DNA from: Liolophura sinensis
Taxonomy: Eukaryota; Mollusca; Polyplacophora; Chitonida; Chitonidae
Assembly: GCF_032854445.1 (NCBI RefSeq)
Contig: NC_088295.1
Coordinates: 12,821,385 to 12,885,384 of the forward strand
Length of the DNA: 64,000 nt
Direction: 5' to 3'
This document shows, in pieces, positions 1 to 10,120 of this stretch; the stretch's first letter is position 1; every line of letters starts with the position of its first letter. The position numbers and the translations under genes are program-made. Under the pieces are notes generated by a model that worked only from the letters and a program-made list of their open reading frames with translations, ran no database searches and was not told where the DNA came from.

Positions 1-79
1 GTTGTTGAGGTGGAGCCGTTAACCCAGGCGACCCGTGAGCACGGATTCGGGTGGAGGTCTGGTTATCCGAACAGGAGAC

Positions 80-590
80 GTATACCTTCCATCATCCTGC
101 CCGGCGTCACTATAACCGTTACCGGGTCAACGTGTGTGGGATCGAAAGTCAGTGGCAAGTGGACTTGGTGGATATGAGTGCCTTTGCGAAATACAACTTG
201 TATAGACATTATTTCTAAATACGCTTGGGTGGTGCCTTCCTCACCAAAACTGGGGCTAATCTCATCGACGCATTCAAGACCATCTTCAGAAGCGGGCCCA
301 CCCCCTTGTTCCTACAAACGGACGAGAGAAGGGAATTTCTCAGTAAGCCCTTTCTTGCATTTTTACAGGAGAATGAAGGGTTCTTCTTCCATACCTTTAA
401 CGAAACGAAAGCATCGGCGGTCGAACTGTTCAATCGCACATTTAAAAGGCGCATGTACACTTCACGGCCAACAACACACGACGTTACTTGGACGTCTGAC
501 CAGCCCTAACACGCGGGTACAATCCACCGCAGTATCCATCGAGCACCCATCACCGTCACTACCAAGAACGAAAAGGAGGAAATTGTGAAA
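80..590 (+). pseudogene. Polinton integrase remnant (DDE type)
   Basis: Retroviral-like integrases insert the element DNA. All three catalytic-core regions are recognisable but lie in different frames: WQVDLVDM near 150-175, LQTDERREF near 313-340, and KASAVELFNRTFKRRM near 408-455. Between the first two, the segment TCIDIISKYAWVVP is read in another frame from about 193, so at least one frameshift separates the first Asp from the second. A stop follows NLYRHYF at about 215. After about 510 similarity is lost through further shifts. The N-terminal part probably continues left of the window. Non-functional. Confidence 0.8.
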
Positions 591-1168
591 CGTACTTAAA
601 CTTTGACCCACTTTCTTCGTCACAGTCTTAGCTACGATGCCTAAGGGGTTAAACCAGTGCATGCAAGGCCTGCGAGAGAAGGAAGGTGACGAAGCCGCCA
701 TGATAAGGATTCTCTTGTACACCAGTCTTTTGCTAGGTGGGTTTGCTGGGGAACTCAGTGCCGTACTCAGCCAAGAACAGTCTGCGGTGCAAGTCCTTCA
801 AGATCGATTGAAGAGGACGAGGGTCCGGGCGTTTCAATCAGCGTTTGCCTGTACCACATCACCACCACCACCACCATCACCACGACGACAACCACCATCA
901 CCACCTTTAACAGTGAAGGACATCTCGTCACCGAAACTTACTCGCACCACGACCCAATGGACGACTCCGTTGACCACTCCCGCTGATCCCACAGTCTGCC
1001 CTACCACTTGGTCCGACGTCAGTTCACCCCGTTCCATCCCAACATTCCAATCACCCCATCGGTTCAACCACCCGAACTCAGTTCAACGACGATCCAACCC
1101 CAACCTCCCCGTTACACCAGCCACACTGACACTCACAACAATAGTCCGGTGTCTTTTCCACGTCAACC
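591..1168 (+). other. Degenerate Polinton interior with a CAC/CAT microsatellite
   Basis: This lies between the integrase and ATPase remnants. An imperfect (CAC)n/(CAT)n tract at about 856-907 would give a histidine-, threonine- or proline-rich stretch depending on frame. A reading frame runs from 637 to 1209, but its proline- and threonine-rich translation follows low-complexity DNA and resembles no family I recognise. It is probably the eroded body of another Polinton gene. Confidence 0.4.
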
Positions 1169-1948
1169 ATGGACACGCGATGGGGCGACCCGTTTACCTA
1201 CCTTGTTAGCGGACCCACCGGTTGCGGAAAATCCGTCTTTGTCAAACGGGCAATCGACCACACCAAGAGGTTGATTCACCCACCCCCAAACCACGTGGTA
1301 TGATTTTACGGGTATGGCAGCGCATGTACGCCATCACGCCTTTTTGTGAAATGGGGCGCTTGGGATGCAGCGGAACACTCTTCTTCACGAGCGTGAGGAG
1401 CTGTGTCTTGTACGGCCGCAACCGTGCCTTCTAAGGCGGGGTGATGGCAACATTCCCAGCGCATTCACACAGGCAACGGATAAACGCTGGTTAGGGTCCA
1501 CGAAGGATCGAACCTTGACCTCAGGATTGCCAAGAAGGGATACACAGTCCTACGGCGTTCGACTTGGGGGAACGGGCCCTAGTGATCGTTGATGACCTGA
1601 TGGCTGAAGCGGATGAACGTGTCACGGCACTTTTTACCAAGGGGAGTCACCATCGGAATACCAGCGTGATCTACATCGTGCAGAATCTATTCAAGAAAAG
1701 CAAAGACCATCGAACTATTACTTTAAACGTACACTATTTGGTGTTGTTCAAAAACCCCTGAGATACCTCCCTGATACGACGATAGCCCAGCAAAAGGAGC
1801 AGGAGAAGACCCAGCATGTGCAAGAGGCCTTTGAAGATATATGGGTATTTGTTTTTGGATTTTAAGCAAACTACGCCGGATCATCTTTGTTTGCGGACGC
1901 ACGTTTTTCCGGACCAAATCCAGTACGCCAATCTGCCAAAGACATAAA
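1169..1948 (+). pseudogene. Polinton packaging ATPase remnant (FtsK/HerA-like)
   Basis: In the intact element this ATPase is thought to drive DNA into a capsid. The start ATG at 1169 opens a frame with a clear Walker A motif, GPTGCGKS, at about 1211-1234. An in-frame TGA follows at about 1299. At 1338 the gene is interrupted by an inverted copy of downstream sequence. Similarity resumes after 1531, and the Walker B segment LVIVDDLM lies near 1576-1600, followed by ADERVTALFTKGSHHRN and VIYIVQNLF. The C-terminal part, FPDQIQYANLPK, is visible to about 1948 after another shift. The two nucleotide-binding motifs survive but the gene cannot be translated whole. Confidence 0.8.
1338..1531 (-). repeat. 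194-bp inverted copy inserted in the ATPase remnant
   Basis: This segment is the reverse complement of 2047-2240 with only a few mismatches (for example GAGGAGC versus GAGCAGC, and CCCAGCGCA versus CCCAACGCA). Similarity starts and stops sharply on both sides. Because it breaks the ATPase between Walker A and Walker B while the other copy sits in a plausible gene context, this copy is the derived one. Confidence 0.85.
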
Positions 1949-1997
1949 ACCTCCCCACACTCCACAGACCCAGTCAGTGTACAGGAAGATGTCAGTC

Positions 1998-2330
1998 ATG
2001 TCCGTCCGTCTACGCCTCTTCGCCCCTTTGTAGAAACGCCTGGCCAATGGCAATCCTGAGGTCAAGGTTCGATCCTTCGTGGACCCTAACCAGCGTTTAT
2101 CCGTTGCCTGTGTGAATGCGTTGGGAATGTTGCCATCACCCCGCCTTAGAAGGCACGGTTGCGGCCGTACAAGACACAGCTGCTCACGCTCGTGAAGAAG
2201 AGTGTTCCGCTGCATCCCAAGCGCCCCATTTCACAAAAAGGCGGGCTTATCAGTGCCTTGTTAGCCCCCATCTAGCCCTCTTGTGGCCTCTGTTCTCGGT
2301 GCATTGTCCCGTGGTCGCTAGATCGAGAAG
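1998..2330 (+). pseudogene. Small Polinton ORF remnant after the ATPase
   Basis: An ATG at 1998 begins a basic frame (MSVRLRLFAPL, then a stop) that continues as KRLANGNPEVKVRSFVDPNQ and on through several stops. Its place after the ATPase and its short, basic, then hydrophobic character suggest a small virion-associated protein. That role is inference from element organisation. It contains the source copy (2047-2240) of the inverted segment found in the ATPase. Confidence 0.4.
2047..2240 (+). repeat. Source copy of the 194-bp inverted duplication
   Basis: This is the inverted partner of 1338-1531. Here the segment lies in a reading frame continuous with its flanks, so it is taken to be the original. 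The two copies are about 515 bp apart. Confidence 0.8.
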
Positions 2331-3440
2331 ATGGCAGATATCAACAAGACGGCTCTGCTCGAACCCAGGCTGTTATAGGGGTTGATTCGCGACATGAAAT
2401 CACCTTACCCGGTCACTTGTACCGCCAAAGCCTTAAAACCTGTGATCGGGACATGAAGGCATTTTAAAAGACAGTGCCTTATTCAAGGGAGACAAGATTC
2501 GACGATACCAACACGTCCTGTAACGCTACCTGACACTTTAAGATCAATACCAGCAACAAGAAGCTCCACCTCATCCCACGTTCCTACCATCACCACCAAC
2601 ATCGCCACCAACAACGCCGCCAGAACCCACGCGGGTAACAACACAAAAGAGCAAACCGCAAGAGGGGGAGACGACACAACCTTCCACCTTTCAAAGACGG
2701 TACCTTGGACGTCCCTGTCTGTCCCACTCTCTTCGCCCCAGGACGTCTCACATCATTCGTTCTGCTCCACGCATAAGAAGTCGCAGAAGAAGAAGAAGAA
2801 GAAGACACAGACTCCCTCTACGACCACTGGTGAGAGACGCATGTGTCTTTCTGGCTTACGTTCGATTCCTGCCAGAGTCATATTACCCAACACCGACCAT
2901 CTTTGCACAGGCCCTGAACATCCAATTGAGGAAGAACCCCAATGACTTTGTTAAGCCCGTGGCAGATCAGATCAACTTTGGGTCACGTATCGTCAAAAGT
3001 ATACGCTGGACTTTAAATCTCCGCAAGCTTTAGCCCACGGTTAATGGAGATTATTAGCATTCCCGATGATGGCGTCCTGAGTGGCCCAGCGAATGTGATT
3101 CTTTTTGGTTCAGACCACCTGCACAACACCATCCCCGGGCTATACGTGTATTCAGATATCACCGAACCCCGCGTGGTGAGGGATACGTTAGCCCCACTGC
3201 TTCGCCTTATCCCGCCCGTGGGTCTTACGGAGACCGCATCACAGAGACCTTCACGCACATCAAGTACATTCCCGTGCGGCAGAAGCATTTCTCCACGATC
3301 GAAATCGATATCATGGACGACACCTGCCGCTCTGTTCAAAACTCCACCCCGATATACAGATGGTACGTTTGAAAGCTCTGGAGAAATCCCCAGCCAGGTA
3401 CCCGATCCATCGCGTACTGACTAGATACTTCTCCGTGGCC
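2331..3440 (+). pseudogene. Polinton structural-type ORF remnants
   Basis: At least two eroded reading frames are present. The first opens with MADINKTALLEPRLL at 2331, soon meets a stop, and continues in shifted frames to a lysine-rich run (KKSQKKKKKK) near 2780-2810. The second holds RFLPESYYPTPTIFAQAL at about 2863 and, after frameshifts, IPGLYVYSDITEPRVV at about 3133 and KYIPVRQKHFSTIEIDI at about 3260. The latter pattern is typical of a conserved Polinton protein thought to be capsid-associated. I am sure of the Polinton context but not of the exact protein. Many stops; non-functional. Confidence 0.5.
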
Positions 3441-3479
3441 CAGGGGCATAGCAGCGTCAACGAACAAAACTTGTTTTGG

Positions 3480-3925
3480 GGGGAGTGTCCCCAAACGCCT
3501 GATTATAGGCTGTGTGTGGAACTCTGCGTTTGACTCTACAAACTCCTTTAATTTTCAACATTTCTACATTAACAGCGTCGCCTTGCACATGGGAAGGCGT
3601 CAGGTTTCGCCACTCACCCCGGACTCTGACTCGAACAATACATCCTGTCTTACATGAGCTTGTTTACTGGCATTGGAAAAGCTGGCCTCGACACCGGTAA
3701 CGGCATCATGCGTCAAGGTTACGAGGGAGGGTACACGTTGTTCTGCTTTGAGCTGACCTCTCACCAGCACGATGATAATCAGATGAATATGGTGCAAAAG
3801 AATGATGTTTCAAATGATGTTTAATCGGGCCTTCAGACTATCAGTGTGATCTGTTACGCCGAGTTTGGGAATATTATCGAGATTGACAAGAGCCGCAAGG
3901 TACTGTGTGATTTCACCAGCTAAAC
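3480..3925 (+). pseudogene. Polinton capsid-type protein remnant (C-terminal part)
   Basis: Readable pieces include NSFNFQHFYINSVALHMG near 3545-3595, LDTGNGIMRQGYEGGYTLFCFELT near 3685-3760 (broken into frames), and ICYAEFGNIIEIDKSRKVL near 3850-3905. This pattern recurs in invertebrate Polinton proteins of the group often labelled F54H12.2-like, and may belong to the major capsid protein. The family name is from memory of the pattern and needs a profile search. Frameshifts separate the pieces. Confidence 0.5.
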
Positions 3926-3949
3926 ATAAGACGGAGAAGCAGAAAAACA

Positions 3950-4256
3950 ACCATTGACAGTCGACAACTGTTACAGATTCTGCCGGTATATCCTTACACA
4001 CGAGACACGATACAAGGCGTCTTCGTAATGGAACAATCTCCCTGCAGCGATGCCCCATGGTCCCGTCATGTATATTGCCAACACCGATCCTTGCGATCGG
4101 CCTGGGGAACATTGGGTGGCTTTGTACCTGGATTACGACGCTGCAACACATCATCTTTCTGGAGACTATTTTGATTACATTGGGAATGTAACGCCCGACC
4201 TGTATAGAGCTTCGATACAGCCGTGTGTGGACAATAGTGTGGAACTGTATTCTTAG
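3950..4256 (+). pseudogene. Adenain-like cysteine protease remnant (Polinton PRO)
   Basis: The frame at 4050-4256 reads MPHGPVMYIANTDPCDRPG, then EHWVALYLDYDAATHH and GDYFDYIGNVTPDLYR. The His in GEHWVALY and the acidic residue in DYFDYIG match the catalytic His and Asp/Glu region of adenovirus-type maturation proteases (C5 family). The upstream segment with RQLLQILP and PYTRDTIQGVF lies in other frames from about 3955. The C-terminal half with the catalytic Cys is not visible before the stop at 4254, so the gene is truncated and inactive. Confidence 0.65.
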
Positions 4257-4474
4257 TACTTTTGAATCAACACCTATCATCAATGACAATGATCTGTTGG
4301 TATGTGACTGGTCGGATCTCATGTTTGGTAGTCGACCCCCGTTCTTTGTTCATTGAAATGATTTTTTTAAAATGAGATTCTATATACCTTTAAAGTTATG
4401 CTTGGTATCAAACTCCAATCTTTTGCTCATGAAAATGAGATTGTACATACCTTTAAAGACATGTCCCATCAACA

Positions 4475-4662
<188 letters not shown>

Positions 4663-4799
4663 CATTGGGCGGACCACATGCTTTGTATCTCACCCCAGTT
4701 CGTTGATCATTGTTGTTTGAAAAAAGGGATATCACCAAGCTAACACTGTGTGTTTGTGTGTGCTGTTTTCTTTTTATTAAAATGTTGTATGCTTAGATT

Positions 4800-4930
4800 A
4801 GGCCAATCTCTTTCGAGGATGTGTTTTGCCCTGGAAAGGCCGTTGGAATAGGAAGCTTAAGCTGGGCTAAGCTGGTCTGTGTTCAGCTGGGCTTTGTTGA
4901 GCTGGGCTGGTTGGATGGCTGGTTGGGGGT
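4800..4930. repeat. GCTGGGCT-rich low-complexity patch
   Basis: Short direct repeats of GCTGGGCT and GCTGG occur several times at about 4860-4925, just beyond the C-terminal end of the polymerase remnant. Confidence 0.6.
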
Positions 4931-5815
4931 CGTCTGTAGAGGTCCACTTACGTGGTTCTCACACCGTCCTCCAGAATTTTCCACTCGCCATAAAAGTAAC
5001 TGAAGGTATCTTTGTGCTGGACATACGAAAACATCTGGTGTCCTCACACACGCATGCTTCGGTTGATCCCGACTGCAATTTGCTGGTTGCGAAGGACAGA
5101 TAGGTACATGGTTTTTCCACTTGCCTTCGATTAACCCCTTTGCACGAAAATTTGTCCCCAGTGTTGTCTCCTCCATAGTAATAGTACGTCTTAGAGCACA
5201 GACCGATGATGGTATCTCCGGTCGATTCGACTTTAAAAAGACCTGGGATTCGATTGTCATAGTGGTAGTGATCTCGTCGGGATAGCCAACGATCAGGCTC
5301 GGCTTAGTAGGTCTCTCGCAGTTCCAGTTTGACAAGGGACTGCCAGTTCGGGTCTGACCACGCCATGTAGGCCAAGTCGGTGTCCATCTCGCAGTACTGC
5401 CAATCAGCTCGGTCAAAGTACTTGTCCACAAAATCGTAATAAAACTCCAGCATGCTTAGCTTGGCGTACTGGTAGACCATGCACCCGTTTTGCAAGGTAA
5501 ATTGTAGTGAATGGTTTTCTTGCTGTAGGTGACCTCGTAGGTATCCTCACCGATTTTTTTCAATATAACAGACCCATGGTGGAATGTGTAGGAAGTGGCA
5601 TCCCCACATCTCCACGGCGTCGTATCCCAAGTGTTCAAAGTAGGCCCGGTGCTCGTTAGGTTTCGTTCTGTAGATCTTCCAGGGCTAGACCTCGCTTGGT
5701 ATTGTAGCGCAGCGTCCCTGTGGCGGGGTAGTTCAGGTGACACCCGTGAAAATGCCAGTAACAGCCGTGGAACTGTAACGAGAAGACGATCAGGCGTCAT
5801 CGTCATGCTGACAGA
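4930..5815 (-). pseudogene. Polinton protein-primed DNA polymerase B remnant
   Basis: On the minus strand, FHGCYWHFHGCHLNYP lies near 5780-5730. The palm motif C region, with YAKLSMLEFYYDF followed by YCEMDTDLAYMAW, lies near 5480-5370; its DTD is the metal-binding catalytic pair of family B polymerases. RIPGLFKVES and IIGLCSKTYYYYGG follow (about 5260-5165), then a tail ending near 4930. Several frameshifts and stops occur. The span between the first segment and motif C is only about 250 bp, too short for palm motif A and the fingers motif B, so an internal deletion is inferred. Confidence 0.8.
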
Positions 5816-6086
5816 AAAAATACTCATAGCCCAGGTATTATTACACTATGCTCCCCAGATGAACGCGCATGTGCTTTGCCACGTCGACCGCTGCTGACCC
5901 GTTTCGGACTTTCCAATATGAAAATGTAGGCAGCAGACCAAGTCCTCGAGTGCACCCGCACCAACGGTACACTTCACGACCTCGGGTGAATGACTTGTAG
6001 GGAGGCCGGTGCACCTGGCCGGTGTGCTACAAGACTGTACTACAACACAGACGCTTCCAGAACATCATATACCTTCTAGAACACCA

Positions 6087-6136
6087 TGACGTCATACCGC
6101 GTCCTATAACTTCATGACGTCATCATGATGACGTCA
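6087..6136. promoter_or_regulatory. Cluster of three perfect CRE octamers
   Basis: TGACGTCA, the full palindromic cAMP-response element, occurs at 6087-6094, 6115-6122 and 6129-6136. The last two are part of a larger palindrome-like stretch with alternating CATGACGTCATCATGATGACG. No coding exon is recognised within several kb, so a regulatory role is only suggested. Confidence 0.5.
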
Positions 6137-7904
6137 TCGCATGCGAACGACAGCTTCACCAATCACAACGCCCCATTTACTCACACCCTCACAGCCCCTG
6201 CGGCCCCTCCGCCTCCTCCGCTTCCCCCCATTAGAGTAACCCAGGATTTATGCCCCCTCCGCACCCTCCGCCCTCCCGCCTCCACCAATAAGAATAGCCC
6301 ACAAGCGGCAAAATTCCCTAACTTTCGCGTGATACCTTGCCATACTGCCACATTCATCATGCACTTTTCTCTACAGCACATCAAACAATCAAACTAACTT
6401 GATCACCATTTTGGAGCTGTTGTTGCTGGAAATAAAGTCATGGTCTTTTGTTAACTTGATAACTTCCAACAGGGTTGAGAGAATAGCCCTGGCAATATGT
6501 TTTCTGTTCTGTTCAAATCAAGCACATTTCTGAGATATTTTGACTAGGTGCAAACTAACAGTGCAGATATTTATTGTGTATCAGCTGTTAATAATATCTA
6601 TGTTGCAAAATTATGATATCAATGACCCTCAGTTTGGATGTAAATCTGGGATTCAGTTGCACGATGTCTATGTAACCTTTACTTGTCTCAGACATTGATT
6701 TCTTTCTTTATTTGAGTATAAGTTGCTTGAGGCCATACTCAATAATTTTTCGCTTGGCGGTCAGTTTTACGCTTGGAGGATATAAGTGTCCGGTGTAAAC
6801 ATCCGGACTTTGGAAAGTTACTGTTGAACTCTTGTACATGTGACGTACACATTCTAAATGTGGTGTGGAGGATTAAAACACATCGGAGACACCTGGAAAG
6901 GTTTGACATGTCACACACAGTGTATCATAATGCTGAACGCGTTTAACAAAATTCCCGAAGTATCTGTTTCTTGACGTTTAATTGCTAAACACGATTAGTG
7001 TAAACATGTAGTCGTCGTTTATTGGCCATACAGCATTTGTAAGGGTATATCCTAGCTAAATATAAACATATCCGAGCTAAGCACTTATCTACCTAAACAT
7101 GTAAAATGGCTTCACGGAAATGTAAGTACAATATTAAGAACGACACGTAACTGCTAAAAACGTCAATATGACGAAATATGGACGTGTGTAAGCCCCTACA
7201 CGTTCTATTTGCGCATACTCGCCATAGTACTCGTGATCTTATTGAAAACAAGGCTGGTCTCCTGCTCATTTTTGAAAGAGAACATGTCAAAAAGTGTCTC
7301 AGTATTTGGCAATTGCGGTACTGGTTGTTTCTCTCCTTACTCATAAACCTGTTTGTATTTGTGCCTGCTGCATATTATGTTGTGTCGTGCATCATTATAT
7401 ACAAGCGTCGTTGTTGTGTCGAGTAGTGATGTTGTCGGTGTGTTGTAGTTGTGGGTTAGCTAGATCGATTTATAGTTCTCTCGAAACCTGGCTAAAGTCC
7501 GATAGATTTTAATTAACTAAGGGGCGGTGGAAGTAAGTCAAGATTGTCCCGACTATCTCAGCCCATACATTAAGATATATGAAGTGCTGAGCTCTTATTA
7601 TTAACGCACATATCGGTACCTAGTGGCGCAGAAATATGCAAATGTTCGGGTGAAATATGGGCGTCAAACTTTCACTAGGTAGCGAAAATTGGACCTCGAG
7701 TAATACATCTTCCGGCAATGCAGATTACTGTGGTAGGCCTACCATATTTTTCACATAGTGCCAAATAAATTTTCAAAATTTGGGGCTAAAACGATTATAC
7801 ATATCGGAAAATGATCCCGTCATCTATATTTAAAGTCCCAAAGAGTATACCTTCGCAGATAATTTACTCATTTTGACGATACTGAATCTGTGGGCCGTCA
7901 GTAG
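6137..7904. other. Intergenic, no gene recognised
   Basis: At 6,180-6,300 the DNA is pyrimidine-rich on the + strand, which produces a proline-rich open frame (6125-6397) I do not consider a gene. The rest is ordinary AT-rich sequence with short spurious frames and no transposon signature I can name. Confidence 0.5.
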
Positions 7905-7905
7905 A

Positions 7906-7953
7906 CTACACAGATGGCGCTATTTTGGGCCAACACAGATGGCGCTGTTTTGA
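7906..7953 (+). repeat. Short direct repeat ACACAGATGGCGCT
   Basis: ACACAGATGGCGCT followed by A/G and TTTTG occurs twice, at about 7908 and 7934, 26 bp apart, shortly upstream of the hAT remnant. Confidence 0.7.
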
Positions 7954-8100
7954 TATAACATCCTGTGTATAAATTCCGTCCAGTAACTGGTTGGTTCCAT
8001 TACAGCTGTAGTCCTACTTGTAGAAGTACTCACACTGCAATTTGGTTAATTCATTGCTCAGTTCACTAATACTTAATTATTTCGAAGATAAAAATTCAAA

Positions 8101-10120
8101 ATGTCGATTCTAAACTACTTCTCTCTAAAATAACGTTCAGAAATTCGTCATAATCCGTCTCATCCGGCAGAGACTGTCGAAGAAAACCCTTCATGCGGTG
8201 ACAACGCGCCTTCGACATCTGGGTCCCAAATAACCCCTCAGCGTACTCGCACGACTCGTGTGACATCTATTCCCAATCAACCCAGATCGTTTGATTTTCC
8301 GTTCCATGAGTTTGGAAAAAAAATATCGTTAAATGAAAGTTTCAAACGGAATGCTTTGGTAAATACACTTGGTTGCATTATCAAGAAAATACCGACTTAG
8401 CTTTCTGTTTTGTATGCCAAAACGCAACTTTTTCGTCAAGGTTAGCCTTCAGCTGTAAGGCTGAGCTCACTTTCATATCTAAATGTTTCAGCAACTGGAA
8501 AGAAGCAAGGGGCGTATTTAGAGAACACGAAGCTAGCAAGTGTTATAAAGAAGCCGTTGAACGTCTCATTACCTTACCAGCAACCTCTAGAGATAATGGC
8601 GAATCCCTCACTCATGAGCATGATGAAGAAAAGGCGGAAAATAGACGCATTACATATAAAATATTTGAAAATATACGTCACTTATGTCGACAAGGTTTAC
8701 CATTCCGTGGAAGCAGTGCTACAGCAGATGAAGACGATGGGAAACTTCTCTTCTCAGCTTCTCATTTTGCGTGGAAGTTTTACTGTATAATAGTAGATGA
8801 GTTAGCTGACGTTTCCAATCATGAACAGGTCGTAGTAGTTTTTAGGTGGGTAGGACAGGATTTTATTGTCCACAAAGATTTCATTGGGGTTTACAAAGTA
8901 ATTTTGGACGTTCTTTGTAGAATGAATGTATCAATAGGAAAATGCAGAGGGCAATGTTATGATGGCGCGAGCAATATGAGTGGGAGAAAATCCGGCTTGG
9001 CTGTCAGGTTACAGGAGCTGGATGGGTGGTCATAACAGTTTGTTCACAAACTGTTATGACCACCCATTAAATCTTGCGTTCAACGACGCCATGAACGAGG
9101 TAAAAGCTACTTAAGACGCTTTGGAAGTTACACACGAAATTTGTAAATTGATTAAATACTCATCCAGGCGTGAAGCATGGTTTGATAACCTGAAAACTAA
9201 TATTCAACCTGATACACCTGAAGTTAGTGTACTTTGTCCTACACGCTCGACTGTTCGTGTAAATTCACAGGGGAGCATTCTTGATAACTATGAGGTTTTA
9301 TTTAATCTGTGAGAAGAGGCACTACAGTGTACAACAGACACTGAAGTGAAAGCCAGGATTATTGGAGTGCAGTCACAAATGAGAAAATTTGATCTTTTCT
9401 GGGGAATATCACTCTCACACCTCATTCTTAAGCACTCCGGTAATTTTAGTAACACATTACAAAGTCCAACTTTGTCAGCAGCAGTAGGTCAAGAAATTGC
9501 TTCTTTGACAGTTAAAACCTTTCACAAAATAAGGCAAAACCGAGATTTTGACGACCCCATGTTACCGTACGATACGAAGTTGACGCCGCGATAGCTCCAC
9601 AGGCAACGGTACTTTCATGTTCTTGATCGTATCATTAATGCAATTCAAGACAGGTTTGATCAGCCGGGGTTCCGACAACATACAAATCTTCAGGATCTGC
9701 TCCTGAATGCCTGCAATGACAAAGAGTACAGTCAGCGACTAGAAGCCGTGGCTGCATTCTACACATCCGATTTTGATAAAGAGAGACTAAGTACTCAGTT
9801 AGATACACTTTTAGTCAAATCTGCCGAACGGGAAGGCTCGCCTGTTAATTTAAAGTCTCTGATTTCCCTTTTTTCCTGATATGTCACACCGTGGGAGGAC
9901 CTTTTTCTCCGAGGTTTGCATTGTACTTTGTCTGACCTTTGTTATGCCAGCCACAAATGCAACAAGCGAAAGGTCTTTCTCTACGCTAAAAACATACCTG
10001 CGATCCACCATGACACAGTCTAGGTTAAATGACCTCATGGTCTTGCATGTCCATGAGGATTATACAGACAACATTGATATCAAAACTGCAGTCAATCAGT
10101 TCGTTGAACTCTCAGACTAA
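8101..10120 (+). pseudogene. hAT-superfamily transposase remnant (TTF-type zinc finger, DUF4371-like)
   Basis: hAT transposases excise and insert DNA by a cut-and-paste mechanism. The frame opens with MSILNYFSLK at 8101 and soon meets a stop. A TTF-type zinc-finger region (FCFVCQNA, then FSNWKEARGVFREHE) lies at 8400-8540. The catalytic-domain pieces IVDELADVSNHEQVVVVF (about 8792) and CRGQCYDGASNMSG (about 8945) follow. The C-terminal dimerisation domain TNATSERSFSTLKTYLRS with LNDLMVLHVHEDYTDN is at 9955-10075. The gene is broken by stops, a probable internal deletion near 8,780-8,790, and a hairpin at 9,022-9,067. I could not find the terminal inverted repeats or the 8-bp target duplication. 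Confidence 0.85.
9022..9067. repeat. Perfect 22-bp inverted repeat with a 2-nt loop
   Basis: The left arm at 9022-9043 (ATGGGTGGTCATAACAG..) is the exact reverse complement of 9046-9067, separated by TC. The right arm, read as CYDHPLNLAFNDA, fits the expected hAT protein, while the left arm does not. The left arm therefore looks like a foldback copy of the right arm. Confidence 0.95.

Noticed and set aside
2590-2808. Serine-rich minus-strand ORF
   Set aside because: It is antisense to the AGA/AAG-rich run of a Polinton remnant.
6125-6397. Proline-rich 90-codon gene
   Set aside because: The composition follows a pyrimidine-rich tract; no domain, and a minus-strand frame is equally open.
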